Positions 4,816 to 5,478 of a stretch of DNA of 5,478 bases are shown here, piece by piece; the stretch's first letter is position 1, and each line of letters opens with the position of its first letter. This stretch comes from Clostridia bacterium (GTDB taxonomy: Bacteria; Bacillota_A; Clostridia; Christensenellales; CAG-138): contig JAFUDD010000011.1 of assembly GCA_017459315.1 (NCBI GenBank), positions 1 through 5,478 of the forward strand. The letters run 5' to 3'. The notes under the pieces are model-generated. The model saw only the letters and a program-made list of their open reading frames with translations, had not been told where the DNA came from and ran no database searches. A program made the position numbers and the translations under genes.

Positions 4816-5478
4816 AGCAAGAGACGCTCATGCAGCTGATGATCCTGCTGCTCGATACGATCCCGTTTGTGCTTTATCTGCTGATACTGTGCCGCAAAGC
4901 CCCAAAGCGCAGCGGCTTTGGGTGGCGGCTTCCTCTGCTTGTATTGGGACAGGCGGCGCTGTGTGTGCCCTTGGCGCTTTTGCGTGCCGGCAACGATACA
5001 CTCGGAATGCGTGTGATGATCGAAATCCTGTTCAGCGTCGTTCAATTGCTTGCGCTGCCGGTTCTCTATCGCGGAGCGCCAAAGCAATATCTGCTGTGGT
5101 TTTCGGGCGTATTGATGACCAAGAACTTTTCGGGAAACGCCTATCAATTTCTGCTGAACCTGTTCGGAAAGGACGATACGCAGACGATCAGCTTCTTCTC
5201 CGACGGCTTGATCGGGATGCGGGACTGGATCATCTATGCTGCCATACAGATTATTCTGCTGCTGTTCATTGCGTGGCTGTTCGAGCGAGGCGACAAGGAA
5301 CGCAGTCTCCCGCTGAATCCTGCTTCGGTTGGGATGCTGACGGGCGTTACGCTGCTGCTGCGCTGCGTGGTGCAGCCGTTTATCCGCACGCTGCAGCCGA
5401 ATGACAGCGCCTTGCTTGTCTGCGTTCGCGCTTTGATGCTGTTGGTATACCTGCTGCTGATTGCGATCCGAAGCGGCC
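4812..5478 (+). CDS. Multi-spanning membrane protein, probable sensor kinase N-terminus (3' end outside window)
   Basis: The frame is open from the ATG at 4812 to the window end (222 codons) with no stop. The start overlaps the regulator stop as ATGA and is preceded by GGGGG at 4798-4802, 10 bases before it. The protein is strongly hydrophobic, with about six or seven candidate membrane segments near residues 7-27, 39-58, 66-86, 93-117, 138-157, 171-191 and 199-218. Short basic stretches such as CRKAPKR (27-33) and ERGDKERS (158-165) separate some of them. I recognise no specific family in the visible part. In LytTR operons the coupled gene is usually an AgrC/ComD-like histidine kinase whose multi-pass N-terminus senses a peptide or membrane signal and whose HisKA-like/GHKL ATPase domains lie at the C-terminus. 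Those domains would be beyond the window, so the kinase assignment rests on context alone. An accessory transporter or an anti-regulator membrane protein is the alternative. Confidence 0.8.
   Translation, partial: MKQETLMQLMILLLDTIPFVLYLLILCRKAPKRSGFGWRLPLLVLGQAALCVPLALLRAGNDTLGMRVMIEILFSVVQLLALPVLYRGAPKQYLLWFSGVLMTKNFSGNAYQFLLNLFGKDDTQTISFFSDGLIGMRDWIIYAAIQIILLLFIAWLFERGDKERSLPLNPASVGMLTGVTLLLRCVVQPFIRTLQPNDSALLVCVRALMLLVYLLLIAIRSG

Noticed and set aside
4775..5404. Plus-strand frame of 209 codons overlapping the membrane gene
   Set aside because: It starts inside the regulator at an ATG with no suitable ribosome binding site and gives an Arg/Ala/Cys-rich sequence. The alternative frame from 4812 has a proper start, an ATGA overlap and clear membrane segments, and remains open to the window end.
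1..5478. CRISPR array, tRNA, rRNA, insertion sequence or integrase signature
   Set aside because: No regular repeats, cloverleaf-like stretches, transposase motifs or flanking duplications were seen; coding sequence accounts for nearly the whole window.

Overview
The window reads as a GC-rich, low-intergenic-space chromosome segment from a Firmicutes/Clostridia-type bacterium, most likely a gut anaerobe. The main reasons are strong AGGAGG-type ribosome binding sites, a class II (Firmicutes-type) GalT, a KdgK and SDR closely resembling those of Gram-positive uronate clusters, and a LytTR regulator coupled to a multi-spanning membrane protein. All genes lie on the + strand. The taxonomic statement is inference; no rRNA or marker gene is present. 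I see no mobile elements, CRISPR array, tRNA or rRNA.

Region 1 (1-2342) is the 3' part of a sugar-acid operon: the C-terminal two thirds of a KDPG/KHG aldolase (kdgA/eda), a complete 2-keto-3-deoxygluconate kinase (kdgK), and a complete short-chain dehydrogenase of the gluconate 5-dehydrogenase / DhuD / KduD type. The genes are 15-18 bases apart, each with its own Shine-Dalgarno sequence. Together the products would make 2-keto-3-deoxygluconate (KDG) from an oxidised or reduced sugar acid, phosphorylate it to KDPG and split KDPG to pyruvate and glyceraldehyde 3-phosphate. A GC-rich hairpin and then a second hairpin follow the operon.

Region 2 (2386-4009) is a self-contained galT unit. It has its own extended -10 promoter, a leader with a perfect 7-bp inverted repeat, a 489-residue class II galactose-1-phosphate uridylyltransferase, and a long imperfect hairpin after the stop. 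No galK or galE is in the window.

Region 3 (4057-5478) is a likely two-component system. A near-consensus promoter (TTGAAA, 17 bases, extended TATAAT) sits directly before a 236-residue LytTR response regulator. That gene overlaps by ATGA with a hydrophobic multi-spanning protein that runs off the window end and is probably the sensor kinase partner.

The parts most worth a second look are the true substrate of the SDR, the unusually short leader of the LytTR transcript, the inverted repeat in the galT leader, and the truncated membrane protein. I found no clear evidence of a wholly new system.
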